DNA from: Apiospora phragmitis
Lineage: Eukaryota; Ascomycota; Sordariomycetes; Amphisphaeriales; Apiosporaceae
Length of the DNA: 64,000 nucleotides
Direction of reading: 5' to 3'
Assembly: GCA_038363925.1 (NCBI GenBank)
Contig: JAQQWL010000011.1
Location: forward strand, 7,254,001-7,318,000
Shown: positions 35,499-45,447 of the stretch, one piece after another
How positions within the stretch are numbered: position 1 is the first letter of the stretch
Layout of the letters: the number at the start of each line of letters is the position of its first letter
Program-made: the position numbers and the translations under genes
Notes under the pieces: generated by a model
The model's input: the letters and a program-made list of their open reading frames with translations, nothing else
The model's database searches: none
What the model was told of the DNA's origin: nothing

Positions 35499-37826
35499 TT
35501 AACCTTCTTCCTCTCCAATTGACCGCCCATGGTAGACGGAGATTCGCACGTCGAAGTCGGTCATCGATATCGAGCCCTCGTCTTCCCCGATACTCTCCGC
35601 CGCTTCCTTTTTCATTTCCCCGGCCTCTTCCAACTCCTCACCCAGTGCCTCAAGTGTCTCGGCCAGAAGATACTTGGCGCGAGCCACGCACTCCGGCGGC
35701 CAGTATCGATTCTTTGCCGACTTCCGTAAGAGGTCGCGTAAGATACGTCTAAGTCAAATATCATCGTCAGTTATGTTCAGAGTCCACACTTAAGGGGAGG
35801 ATGCACCTACTCGGCCTCACGGAATAGACTCTGGCGAAACAGTGCATGAGCGACCCAAAATAGCGAATTCAATGCGCTCGATGATTCTGCACCCAAGAGA
35901 GCCTCGCCGCTCCGGAGAGTCTCTCTTGCCACCTTCCATGCCTCTTTGTAGCTACCCTGGTTGAACAGAATGACACCTCTGGTGAATGTCAGCTGAAGAA
36001 ATACCGCCGCACTGGGTTTCTTCACCAATCCGGCGGTGGCGATGGCTTTGTCGATCAGGTCTAGAGCCTCGCCCGACCTCTGTTGGCTCATTCTGACCAG
36101 CGAGAGGGCTTCGTAAGCCCCAGTGAAGCAATATGGTAGCTCGGGTGGTGCCTGGTGTTTCTCCATGAGGTCCAAGGACTCGCTGAGCTGTGTCGCGGCC
36201 TTAGGCCAGTCGCTCGCCTCCAAGAAGGCGCGGCCGAGGCCTCGAAGAGCATCAGAAAGTAGTAGGCTGTCAATCTTGGCGCCTTTGGTAAGGTACTCCT
36301 TGCGCAGGGTGACTGCTCTGTTGCAGGCCGCGAGAGCGCTTGTCCGCTTCGGCGGACCCAGGGCATTCGTGTTCTCTACCGACAGCAGAAGCAAAGTTGC
36401 GTGAACAGACGCAGCTGCCTTCTCCGATAAGGCTGCGCACATGCGCAGTCCAGCCTCCACCAGCGGCTGCGCCGTACCGTGATCGCCCCGAAGATGCAAG
36501 TAGCGACAGACCTCTGCGTACACGCCACATAGCTGGAGGGCAACCATACGTGGGAAGCGGTCGGCGGCGACGCGAAGCCGGAGGCTTTCCGCTTGAGTCA
36601 GCACTCGATCGTACTGGGGCCACAGTTCATGGTCTGACTCCACGAAGGGCTCACGTCGGAGACAGGCAGCGTGTACCATGGCGATGGCGTTCTCGAGAGC
36701 GCAGGAATAGCGGCGAGTGCCCCATCGAAGCCGGCACAGCATGTCATTCTGCAGTGCGCGGTGGGTAGCAATGTGGGCGACCCCGTCAATACGTCTGCGA
36801 TTCACCAACCCGCGCTGTACCAGGTCTTCCAAGGCCTTGTTGAACACAGCCCTCTGAGGTTCGTCTTTGATTCGGCTGCCCCAGAAGTCCTCCGGGACTT
36901 GGTCTGCGTTGAAGAAAGCCAGCAGTTCCAGGATGGCCCGGCCTTCCGGTCGTAGTACGGCCAACGTACTATCCCATACCTCACTAAGCGATGCAGGGTG
37001 AGGACATGTGGCGAGGATGTATCTCTCTCGCCAGATCTGGTCGCATGATTGGACAACTCGCAGCCGTTCCGCGATGGTGTCCAGTGAGAGTTCGTGTTTC
37101 TTCATGTAGCCCGCGACGTGGGCCAGGGCCATGGGCGAGCCGCCGAGCTCCTCTGACACTTTTCGAGCGAGTCCTTGGTCGTCTTCGGATATGGTCTCTG
37201 CTTGCCAATTCAGATACGCGCAAAGCAGTTCAGCCCCCGAGGTGGAGTCTAAGGAGTTGAGTTGCAAGTTGTGAGTTGCGTTCGGAATAATTCTCGGATC
37301 TCGAGTCGTGATCAGGCTCGAACCGTGTGCTGTTGGTAGGAAGTCCTTTATGGCAGACCATTCCACCACATCATCGAAAATCAAGAGCCAGTTCTTGCCT
37401 TCCAAGGTTCGTAAAAGTCAGTGATGCCAGCTCTGGATTCGTGTGGGTGATCCAAGTCCACGACTTACTGGTAGTCAGCCAACTCTGGAAGGCTTTGGTG
37501 CACGTCTCGAGGTCCGACTGCGCTGTTGCAATGCCCAGTCGGTGGCAGAAGTGCCTCATAGTAGACATCATGCTGTCCGTTTCGCCCGAGGGAAGCCAGA
37601 TGATGCAGTCGTAGCCACTGGAGAACCGGTGGACGTACGCGTTGACCAGCTGCGTCTTGCCCATGCCGGGCATGCCGCCGACCACACAAGAGCGGCCCTC
37701 TGATAGCGAGAGCCACGCATCCAGAAAGGTCAACTCCCAGCTCCGACCGGTGAAATGGGGGTTAGGCGGGTATCGCAGAACCTCGACTTTGATAGACACG
37801 CGGTCGCGAGGCCGTGTCGCGTCCAT
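35499..37826 (-). CDS. NB-ARC/TPR NLR-like STAND protein without N-terminal effector domain
   Basis: Exons 37826-37469, 37398-35811 and 35748-35499; phases close perfectly, giving 731 residues. NTPase core: P-loop GMPGMGKT at residues 51-58, Walker B-like WLLIFDDV, the sensor GSSLITTRD and a GLPLA-type GGSPMALAHVAGY, followed by a winged-helix-like segment. The C-terminal half is alpha-helical with about six TPR-like units (for example ALRGLGRAFLEASDWPKAATQLSESLDL and GVILFNQGSYKEAWKVARETL). Such proteins act in fungal non-self recognition and programmed cell death, with an effector domain placed before NB-ARC. Here only about 25 residues precede the FTGR segment at the start of NB-ARC, and the upstream DNA offers no effector-like frame. 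Ligand unknown. Confidence 0.9.
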
Positions 37827-37897
37827 CTTGGCCTAGATAGTTGGTGTAAGATGTGAACAAATAGGAGGGCTATTGCTAAATATGGTGGTGGTAAAAC

Positions 37898-37977
37898 ATG
37901 GTGTGAGAGATTCGGGTCGTCGATTGTTGCAGTAGATATGGTGTGAAAGATTCGGGTCGTCGAATTTTATAGTAGAT
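37898..37977 (+). repeat. 40-bp tandem duplication
   Basis: Two adjacent 40-bp units, both containing GATTCGGGTCGTCGA and ending AGTAGAT, differ at only a few positions. They lie about 70 bp upstream of the NLR-like start codon, so within its likely promoter or leader. Confidence 0.85.
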
Positions 37978-38770
37978 ATGATATTTATTGTAAGTCGTAG
38001 TATAACCGCCTCCTTCATATTCATCCTTACGGCAGGTACGATTCGAGACTCGATTGTATTCACTGTCACGTCACGGTGGCAGCGACGCGAAAGCCTCTTA
38101 CACTCAACGCGACGGCAACATTTAATATTAGGTATGGTGACAAAGAAAATGGTTGAACGGTTACAATTGATATGATGCTATATATTATACTAGAATCAAC
38201 CCAGTCACGGCAGCGACGATTCATGAACTCGTTTATATGCACTTACTTCAACGGCAAGTCTGCGATACAGTATCCTTAATATCTCCACGATGGGGGGTTC
38301 GAGTCGAACATAATCATGTTACCACGGCAGTAACGAACCGAACCGCTTGATATTCGCCATGACAGAAAGAGAGTCAGCCCTCCTGAGCTTTACTTATATG
38401 ATATTGGTGAGTCAAGCTGGACTGGTTCACTTCCACCGCATTGGTGAGCTTGGCCTCCTCATAATGCCCATTAGAACAGCACCAGAACAGCACCAGCAGG
38501 GCAGATTCCCTTATGGTATTTGAGTTATAATAATATGTTCTACTTACTATGACATCAAAGTTGCAATGAGCGAATCAATATGTTATGAGCTGTGAGGTAT
38601 TCGTCAAGTGACCGTGAGATTAGTTACATAGACTCGCATGCACAAAACTCGCAAGCACAGTCACTTGGTTTTGGTAGGGGAGGTTTGTAAGTAGACAGGT
38701 ATGCTTCAATGAGCGAAGTTCAACAAAACAGCAAAACAACCAACAAGAGTCGGAAAAAGCCGCCTTCAGC

Positions 38771-38819
38771 CGAAAACGCCTTCGAATACGAGAGATGAGT
38801 CGATGCGAAAGCGTTTTCG
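38771..38819. repeat. Inverted repeat (14-bp arms, 21-bp loop)
   Basis: Left arm CGAAAACGCCTTCG (38771-38784) and right arm CGAAAGCGTTTTCG (38806-38819) are complementary at 13 of 14 positions. Looser outer symmetry involves AGCAAAACA near 38733 and TGTTTTGCT near 38842. Confidence 0.8.
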
Positions 38820-39903
38820 TGATTCGGACGTGATTTGACGGTGTTTTGCTCGTTCATGCTGGTACACCAAGAACAATCGGTGAGCACTTACCAGCAGTGA
38901 GTGACCCTGTCAAATAACATTCCATTCAGTGCCTCTGAGGTTAGCTAGGCATTCTCCAAACTTCCTTGGGTTTACAATTTTTGAGTGGCAATGCTGGTTG
39001 CTTGGACTTGGACTTGAAGGTCCCTCACACTACCTTCGTCCCGCCGCTCCCATCACTTCGGTCCCTGAATAGCACAACCATCGCCTGACACAGTCTCCCA
39101 GCAGGTGTTTTATTCGTCGCGGGGATTAGGCACTTCAGGATTCGGAAATATGCCTAAGATACGACCAGAAGAATCGAAAACCCCCAACTGAAAATCCTGG
39201 CGACACTGATGCTCCAGCGCCAGGCGTATGAAATAATCAGAAGGGTTACAGCACTGAACACCATTGCTTCTGAACTGTCATCTGTGGTGGGACGTTATAC
39301 ATCTCATATCAAGCATTTCGCATGCCAGAAACCAAACATTTGGTATACAAGAGAGAACTAAGCCTCCAAGTACGTACATCCATTCTCACTTGCTCACTGC
39401 TTCGGGGGTGTAAGTCGTGTAGCTGACTGAACACACAAGGGAGCCTAAGGACTAACTTCATTGGCAGCAGGAATCGATTCAAACACCATATAAGCCTCTT
39501 CTCTCCTTTCTCTCTTGACATTGACGCGTCCCTGAGATCAAAGGCAAGGCAGAATGGACGCGAACACAAAGAGCAGCTCAGGCTGCAAAGATCAGTCGGA
39601 CAAAGACGAGATTCACGAGCTCACCCGTAACCTCGCACTTCAACGAGGTCAAAACATCCCCCGACCCCCCAGACCATCCCTTGTACCGCTGCACGCGGCT
39701 CGCAACCTACCTTCTTCGCAGCTTCTGCCACGCCCTACTCTGCGTTTCCCTTGCGACCTCGTACTCCGTCTATCCCCTCGCGGCGACGCCGAGGCGACCT
39801 GCATCTAGACATAGACCTCCGCCCCCGTCAAAGGCTCGAGCCCAGACCTCCCCGTCCACAAAGCGACCACACAGCAAGTGAGATCCCTTCCTCTTCCGGC
39901 AAA

Positions 39904-40662
39904 ATGTCGCCCACGATCCACCTAGTCCGCCACGGCGAGGCCGAGCACAACGTCGATTTCGACGTCGACATCCGCGACCCAGGCCTGACCAACAAGGGCG
40001 GCGCGCAGTGCCGCACGCTGGGCAAGACCTTCCCCTACAAGGACCGCGTGACGCGCCTGGTGGCGTCGCCGATGCGGCGGACGGTCCAGACGGCGCACTG
40101 GGCCTTCGTCGACCCGGAGGCGCCGGCAACGGCCCCTTTGCAGAACGAGCAGCAGAATGAGCAGCAGCAGAAGCGCACCATCATCGCGCTCGGCGAGCTC
40201 CAGGAGTGCAGCGGCTTCCCGTGCGACATCGGCCTCCCCGTCGAGGAGCTGGCGCAGTTCGGCGGCTACCTGGACTTGTCGCGGGTCAAGCCCGACTGGA
40301 ACTCGAAGCGCGGCATCTACAAGCCCGTCGAGGCGGTGATCCGGATGCGGGCCGAGAAGGCGCTGAACATCCTGCGTAAGCTGGCCAGGGAGGCGCGCGA
40401 CGAATACGAGGACGCCCACCTGGTGGTGGTATCGCACGGGACCATGATCCAGTTCCTGGTTGATCGCCCGGACGCAGAAAGGGCTGCCTTCCATAACTGC
40501 GAGTACAGATCGTACAAGTTTGTGGATCTGGTCGGGGACGACCCGAAGACGGTGGGATTGGTGGAGACGAACGAGAGTTTCTACCGGCGCTCTAGTCCTC
40601 TCAGTATGAGGTCGCCACAAGAAGCTGAAGACCTCGTTGAAGCTGAACTTAGCGCAAGATAA
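39904..40662 (+). CDS. Histidine phosphatase (phosphoglycerate-mutase-like)
   Basis: Single-exon protein of 252 residues. The catalytic phosphohistidine motif LVRHGEAEHN lies at residues 6-15; a conserved Arg follows in ASPMRRTVQTA, an acid-base Glu in the ALGELQECSG segment, and the second histidine in VVVSHGTMIQF near residue 180. This arrangement defines the broad histidine-phosphatase family, which in fungi includes many uncharacterised phosphatases rather than true glycolytic mutases; the substrate is unknown. No targeting signal. The start at 39904 is preferred over the longer upstream frame because the motif normally begins within a few residues of the N-terminus. The 3' end converges on the Tm-1-like C-half gene with only 163 bp between stops. 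Confidence 0.93.
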   Translation: MSPTIHLVRHGEAEHNVDFDVDIRDPGLTNKGGAQCRTLGKTFPYKDRVTRLVASPMRRTVQTAHWAFVDPEAPATAPLQNEQQNEQQQKRTIIALGELQECSGFPCDIGLPVEELAQFGGYLDLSRVKPDWNSKRGIYKPVEAVIRMRAEKALNILRKLAREARDEYEDAHLVVVSHGTMIQFLVDRPDAERAAFHNCEYRSYKFVDLVGDDPKTVGLVETNESFYRRSSPLSMRSPQEAEDLVEAELSAR

Positions 40663-40825
40663 AGAGTCCTCCAATTCATGGAAGCCTTGGGAATATGACT
40701 TCTAGGATCGACTTGGTATTTATTGGGTACCTACTTGCAGTTACACATAAAACTCCATAGGCTAAATGCGTACATTGTTTGATAGAACCATAGTGTCTGT
40801 GTGTATAGCAAACCTGTGCTCGTCT

Positions 40826-41739
40826 CTAACTTCCCAGCTTCACCTTCCGGAACTCTTCCGTCACGCCCTTGATCGCCTTCTCCGTCGGCAGCCTCTCCAT
40901 GGAGCTCGCCCCGAAGAAGCCCTGGACCCCCTTGGTCCGCCCCAGCACGTAGGCCGCGTCCTCGGGCGCGGCGATGGGCCCGCCGTGGCAGAGCACGATG
41001 ACGTCCGCGCGCACGGCGACGGCGGCGTCGCGGATGGCCTGGACGCGCTGCACGGCCTCGTCGAGCGAGACGCCCGTCCGCGCGCCGATGCTGCCCGACG
41101 TCGTGAGGCCCATGTGCGCGACCACGACGTCGGCGCCCGCAGCCGTCATCTTGGCCGCATCGTCCGGCCCGAAGACGTAGGGCGTCGTGAACAGGCCCTG
41201 CGCGTGCGCCTCGCGGATCATGTCCACCTCGAGGTCGTACCCCATGCCCGTCTCCTCCAGGTTCTGCCGGAAGACCGAGCCCGCGTCGATCAGGCCGACG
41301 GTCGGGAAGTTCTGCACGCCGCTGAAGCCCATGGCTTTGAGCTGGGCCAGGAAGTACGGCATCTCCCGGAAGGGGTCGGTGCCGCACACACCTGCCAGGA
41401 CGGGCGTGGACTTCACAATTGGTAATACCTCGGAAGCCTGAAAATCCCGTTAGCTTCAGCGTGCAATTGAGTGAGGAAGTGTGAAAGAGGGGGCAGTGGA
41501 CGAACCATTTCAACGACAATCTTGTTGGCATCGCCATAGGGCATGAGTCCGGCCAAGCTGCCTCGACCGGCCATTCGAAAACGGCCAGAGTTGTAGATGA
41601 TAATGAGATGTCCTCCGCCATTCTCAATGCACTTGGCACTCAGTCCTGTGCCAGCACCTGCACCGACGATAGCTTCGCCCCGAGCTGTCACAGCCCGGAG
41701 ATGGGAGAGAACATCTTCTCTTGAGGTGGGGCGGGGCAT
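40826..41739 (-). CDS. TIM-barrel protein homologous to the C-terminal half of Tm-1 (PEP-hydrolase-like)
   Basis: Exons 41739-41506 and 41437-40826, phase 0; 281 residues. The protein matches the TIM-barrel family annotated as phosphoenolpyruvate-hydrolase-like or TIM-barrel signal-transduction proteins: [19 protein letters not shown], an [20 protein letters not shown] strand-loop, [27 protein letters not shown], [15 protein letters not shown] and [16 protein letters not shown]. In plants this domain is the C-terminal half of Tm-1; bacteria often carry it as a separate gene. Here it is divergent from a gene for the N-terminal half, 380 bp away, suggesting joint function. Probably cytosolic; no transmembrane segment. 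Enzymatic activity is not proven for the family as far as I know. Confidence 0.92.
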
Positions 41740-42119
41740 CGCTCAAGTAACCTTGTATGGACCAGGAAATTGACAATAGGGGTAAGACAACATAAGCCAG
41801 TGAGAAATCGGGATTCAAGTATTCCTCCTACAATTCGTATCGTATTCTTTACATGTACCTGTATCTGTTAGGAAGATCATTTGCCGAGAGCGCCTGCATG
41901 CAGTGAGGAAGAAGAAAAGCGCGGGAGGTGGGCGCAATGACGTAACGTGGGGTTGAGCTCTTCCCCTTACCTGTGAACTCTGTCTTACACGAAACCGTCC
42001 ATCTTTAGACGATGTGAAACACAAGTTGAACATTATCGCCTGAGTTTAGATACTTGAGCACCTCCAAAAACCCTGGACTGGTCGAAATTCAATAGTGTCA
42101 ACCCCGAACCGCTATCAGA
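41740..42119. promoter_or_regulatory. Shared bidirectional promoter of the Tm-1-like pair
   Basis: The two start codons are 380 bp apart and point away from each other. A bZIP/CRE-type site TGACGTAA lies at 41938-41945, next to GTGGGG (a CreA-type core). Purine-rich on the left and C/A-rich on the right. Shared regulation is inferred from the arrangement. Confidence 0.55.
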
Positions 42120-43448
42120 ATGGCATCCCCTAACACGCACATTCTGCTTCTAGCAACCCTCGATACCAAGCTCGAAGAAGCAGCTTACGTGCTCGATCAG
42201 CTACTCCGCAGCTCCGAGGTCCATGTCACCATACTTGACATTGGGCGCAAGAAGCTTAGCACACACGATGCAGAGCCCCTCGAATCCAAGGATCGAGTGG
42301 AACTGGTGGCATGCGAGTTAGACACGCCAGCAGCCGATCTATCCAGGGGTGACTACTCAAGTCGCATGAGTAGCAGTGCGACGCAGAAAGTCAGGGAACT
42401 GATGAAGAGCTCAAAGGCGGCACTTCACGGCATTCTGGGCATAGGGGGTAGTACGGGCTCGTCCATCATCGCAGCCGTCATGCGCGATGCAGTGCCGATC
42501 GGTCTGCCCAAGCTACTCGTCAGCACCATTGCAAGCGGAGACGTGGGACATCTGGTCGGCGGAGTCGACATCACGCTCATGTACAGTGTTGTGGACATTG
42601 CCGGCTTGAACTTCCTCTCTGAGAGGGTTCTCGGAAACGCGGCGGCGGCGATCGCTGGGATGGCTCTTGCATACCGCGGATCAATAGGGCCATCGCCAAC
42701 CACGTCCGGGTCGGAGACTGCTGCAGATAGTAGCAGCACGAAAAGGCGGGAGAGAATCGCCATCACCATGTTCGGTGTCACGACGCCGGGAGTGGATCGC
42801 ATTCGTCAAATACTCTCGCAGCCGCCGCACGACGCAGAGGTGGTGGTGTTCCATGCCACGGGAGCAGGCGGCCGGGCGATGGAACTGCTGATTCACCAAG
42901 GCGAATTCGATGCCGTTATTGACCTGACGACGACCGAGGTAGCCGACGAGATTGGCGGAGGTGTTTTCTCAGCTGGACCCGATCGGCTATCCGCCGGCGC
43001 CCAGGCCAAGATTCCTTACATTGTGAGCGTCGGGGCGTGCGACATGATCAACTTTGGTCCCTTGAGCTCCATCAAACCAGAGCTGATCGAGGCTGACCGG
43101 AAGGGCGAGCGCAAGCTCTACCAACACAACCCATCTGTGACTTTACTCCGGACGAATCTGGAAGAAAATCAACAGATTGGCGAGTTCATTGGGGAGAAGC
43201 TGGCAGTCTACGAAAGAAAAGATTTGGTCAAGGTCTTACTGCCGGAAAGGTCGATCAGTATGATATCTGGGGATGGTGGCCCTTTTGAAGATCGTAACGC
43301 GGACAAGGCACTGTTCGAGACACTCAGGGAGAAGCTTAAGGACACTGGCATCGATACAGAGATGCAAGATTGGGATATCAATGGATCTGAATTTGCCAAT
43401 GCGGTCGTTGATGCTCTTGCTGTCTTGAATCGCAAGAAAGACCACTGA
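42120..43448 (+). CDS. UPF0261 / Tm-1-like ATP-binding domain protein (N-terminal half of Tm-1)
   Basis: Intronless, 442 residues. The sequence begins with the family's ILLLATLDTKLEEAAYVLDQL segment and contains GILGIGGSTGSSIIAAVMR, LPKLLVSTIASGDV, DITLMYSVVDIAGLN, the second-domain start IAITMFGVTTPGVDRI, VVVFHATGAGGRAMELL and DLTTTEVADEIGGGVFSAGPDR. These identify the two-lobed UPF0261 fold, which in tomato Tm-1 forms the N-terminal part; UPF0261 proteins are reported or predicted to bind nucleotides. The linker around residues 185-205 is Ser/Thr-rich. Its partner gene, the TIM-barrel half, lies divergently 380 bp upstream. Function in fungi is not established; small-molecule metabolism with the TIM-barrel partner is the most reasonable guess. 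Confidence 0.94.
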   Translation: MASPNTHILLLATLDTKLEEAAYVLDQLLRSSEVHVTILDIGRKKLSTHDAEPLESKDRVELVACELDTPAADLSRGDYSSRMSSSATQKVRELMKSSKAALHGILGIGGSTGSSIIAAVMRDAVPIGLPKLLVSTIASGDVGHLVGGVDITLMYSVVDIAGLNFLSERVLGNAAAAIAGMALAYRGSIGPSPTTSGSETAADSSSTKRRERIAITMFGVTTPGVDRIRQILSQPPHDAEVVVFHATGAGGRAMELLIHQGEFDAVIDLTTTEVADEIGGGVFSAGPDRLSAGAQAKIPYIVSVGACDMINFGPLSSIKPELIEADRKGERKLYQHNPSVTLLRTNLEENQQIGEFIGEKLAVYERKDLVKVLLPERSISMISGDGGPFEDRNADKALFETLREKLKDTGIDTEMQDWDINGSEFANAVVDALAVLNRKKDH

Positions 43449-43657
43449 CAGACAATAGATTGAGTACTAAGCTTAGGGACTCGAAAAGCAATTGGCTAAG
43501 AGTGGACTGCCCTTTTCTAATGTAAAGGGATCACCGATCCGCCTCCCTTGTCAAATTCTTGGCAAATTTCATGCATCGCTCCTTGACTAACATGCTCCTG
43601 TATCCATCTCCATCGTACAAATAACTAGCAGTAAAGATTGGGCCATGAGCTGTTGGC

Positions 43658-44633
43658 CTACCAATCCAGAACTATTATCTCGTTATCCTGGAGTTGATTA
43701 AAGGTGCGTTCACTGTATAGGTCAGCACGAAACAAGGTGACCTTTTCCAAGTGCTTTTGGAACCTTGCGTCAACTTTGACGAAATGCTCTATCTCGCGTA
43801 TGAAAGTGCATAGAGTCTTCTTGTATGGCTTGATGGTGTCCAGATGATTGTTATAGGCAAGTCCCACCACACTGAAGAACTCATCTATCGCATCTGAGGT
43901 CAAGAAGGTCTCGGGTCTTTTCTTTCCGCGGGCTGCTAGGCCCTTGAGGTACTGTTGGATGTGCTCCGCTATACCGGATAGGCACTCAGACTGTCGAGCA
44001 AGAACTGTTTCCATCAAGTCCTCAAGTTGGAAGTAGTCTGCCGCAAGGAAAAGCTTATACCAGTGTCTCATGGCGCCTGGGAACTCGTTTGAGAATGACG
44101 AACCGAGTCTCAACGCGCGTTTCTTGACTGCTTAGCTGTTAGTGTCAGACAACCACCATGATGCATTGAACCTACTCTGTCCGGTGTAGATGAATTCCAC
44201 TACCTCTCCAAAAACCTCCGAGTTCACCTCGAGGATATCACATTTGCCAGTGGCGGCTTCCTATACCAAGATCAGTATGAAAGCCTATTTCGAATGGTGT
44301 TTGGAAACCAAAGTGGGATAAGCAATTGCCCATACCTTGAATGGCCCAGCCAACGCTTTTGCAAAGTACGTAGATCTAGCGCACAAGATGGTCTTGTGAA
44401 GTTGCCAGACAGTGTCGTCACATTTAACAGTGACATCGGAGAAGTCGCCGGTCTTCAGAAGTCTGTATGGTGAGACAATTAGTAAGATGCGATGACCCGC
44501 GATGTTTCTAGATGACAGCTTGCCTCTTATGTGAATCTCGGATCTTGTCCATGGCAGAGCTTAATGCAAATCTTGCTTCGGAATCTGTCGCTTCGTTCGC
44601 GGTCTTTATCTTCTTGGGGCTCGGCTCCGACAT
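43658..44633 (-). CDS. BTB/POZ-domain protein
   Basis: Four exons, 44633-44524, 44462-44336, 44260-44176 and 44127-43658; 263 residues with all phases closing. The first intron is a GC-AG intron (donor AAGAG|GCAAGC), the others GT-AG. After a basic N-terminus (PSPKKIKTA) comes a BTB fold from about residue 30: GDFSDVTVKC, WQLHKTILCARSTYFAKAL, ILEVNSEVFGEVVEFIYTG, then a helical C-terminal half (LFLAADYFQLEDLMETVL). Fungal BTB-only proteins of this size are numerous; some adapt substrates to CUL3, but most have no known role. The start is the first in-frame ATG before the basic segment. Confidence 0.9.
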
Positions 44634-45447
44634 CTTGATGGTGCGAAATCGATGATGGGGGAGGTAGATGAGTAGAGGAGGATGAGTAGAGGTAGATGGG
44701 ATGAGGTAGAAGTCGAAGTAGAGTGACGGCGGAGGTAGAAGGCCTGAGAGTAAGTAGGTAAGTAAGTAATACGATAGTGGCGGTTGGCACACTGGAAATG
44801 GGAATAATCAATTGAAGGTCTTTCAGATTGATAAGTACCATTTGGCAGGAGCCGTTCTTTCCGTTTTTGATCTAATTGCACTCCCTCCCGCTCCTGCAGT
44901 CACTCTATCAACACGAACTCCATCAACGGCTACCAAGCTCCTCTCGGCTCGGATGCGCCTAAGTATATGTAGATCTTGGTCGTCTAAGGAAGTGAGTGCC
45001 CTAGGGCCTCCTGTGGCCTGACGATGACCATAGCGACTTCGCAATCCTGCGTCGACTCTCCCAGCCTACAAGACTTATTCCATGGGGATGCCTGCTTTTG
45101 ATGGAAAGAGGTATATGTTGCAATTTCATCGGATTACGAGATATCATGTCGTAGTCGCCCATAGTATGTTACATCATCCATGGCAAGTCAAATCACCAGG
45201 GCAAGGCAGAAATAACGGAAGAGGCCACTGAAAGTCGACTTACCCCCAGGTTTTCTGTATTGGCCGATCATGAGTTAACATTAGGAGTCCTGACTTACAG
45301 GCTCACGTGTCAAGCTCTCGGAGGAACCAGCGCGCAGGAGAATGCACAGAGCAAGAAATTTCACCCAGGCCATCGGCCCGGTCTGCCATAACGTTCCCGT
45401 AGGCCACTGGCTGGCGGCTATGTGCCCTGCAAGATCGTTGTTGCGAC
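44634..45447. other. Intergenic region
   Basis: About 810 bp. The first 130 bp upstream of the BTB gene are GTAG/GGTAGA-rich (44640-44770). No supported gene. Confidence 0.5.

Larger units (their letters stand above)
37827..39903. other. Divergent intergenic region with A/T-rich repeats
   Basis: 2.1 kb between the NLR-like start and the histidine phosphatase start. The part next to the NLR (37.85-38.65 kb) is A/T-richer, with a 40-bp duplication and several near-copies of CACGGCAG-containing sequence. A strong inverted repeat is at 38771-38819. The last ~350 bp before the phosphatase are C-rich. No intact gene seen; a worn-out element or gene is possible. Confidence 0.5.

Noticed and set aside
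32456..43448. A single defence island made of lectin, NLR-like protein, phosphatase and Tm-1-like pair
   Set aside because: Only adjacency supports it; orientations are mixed, intergenic gaps are large and the phosphatase and Tm-1-like proteins look metabolic. Kept as separate observations.
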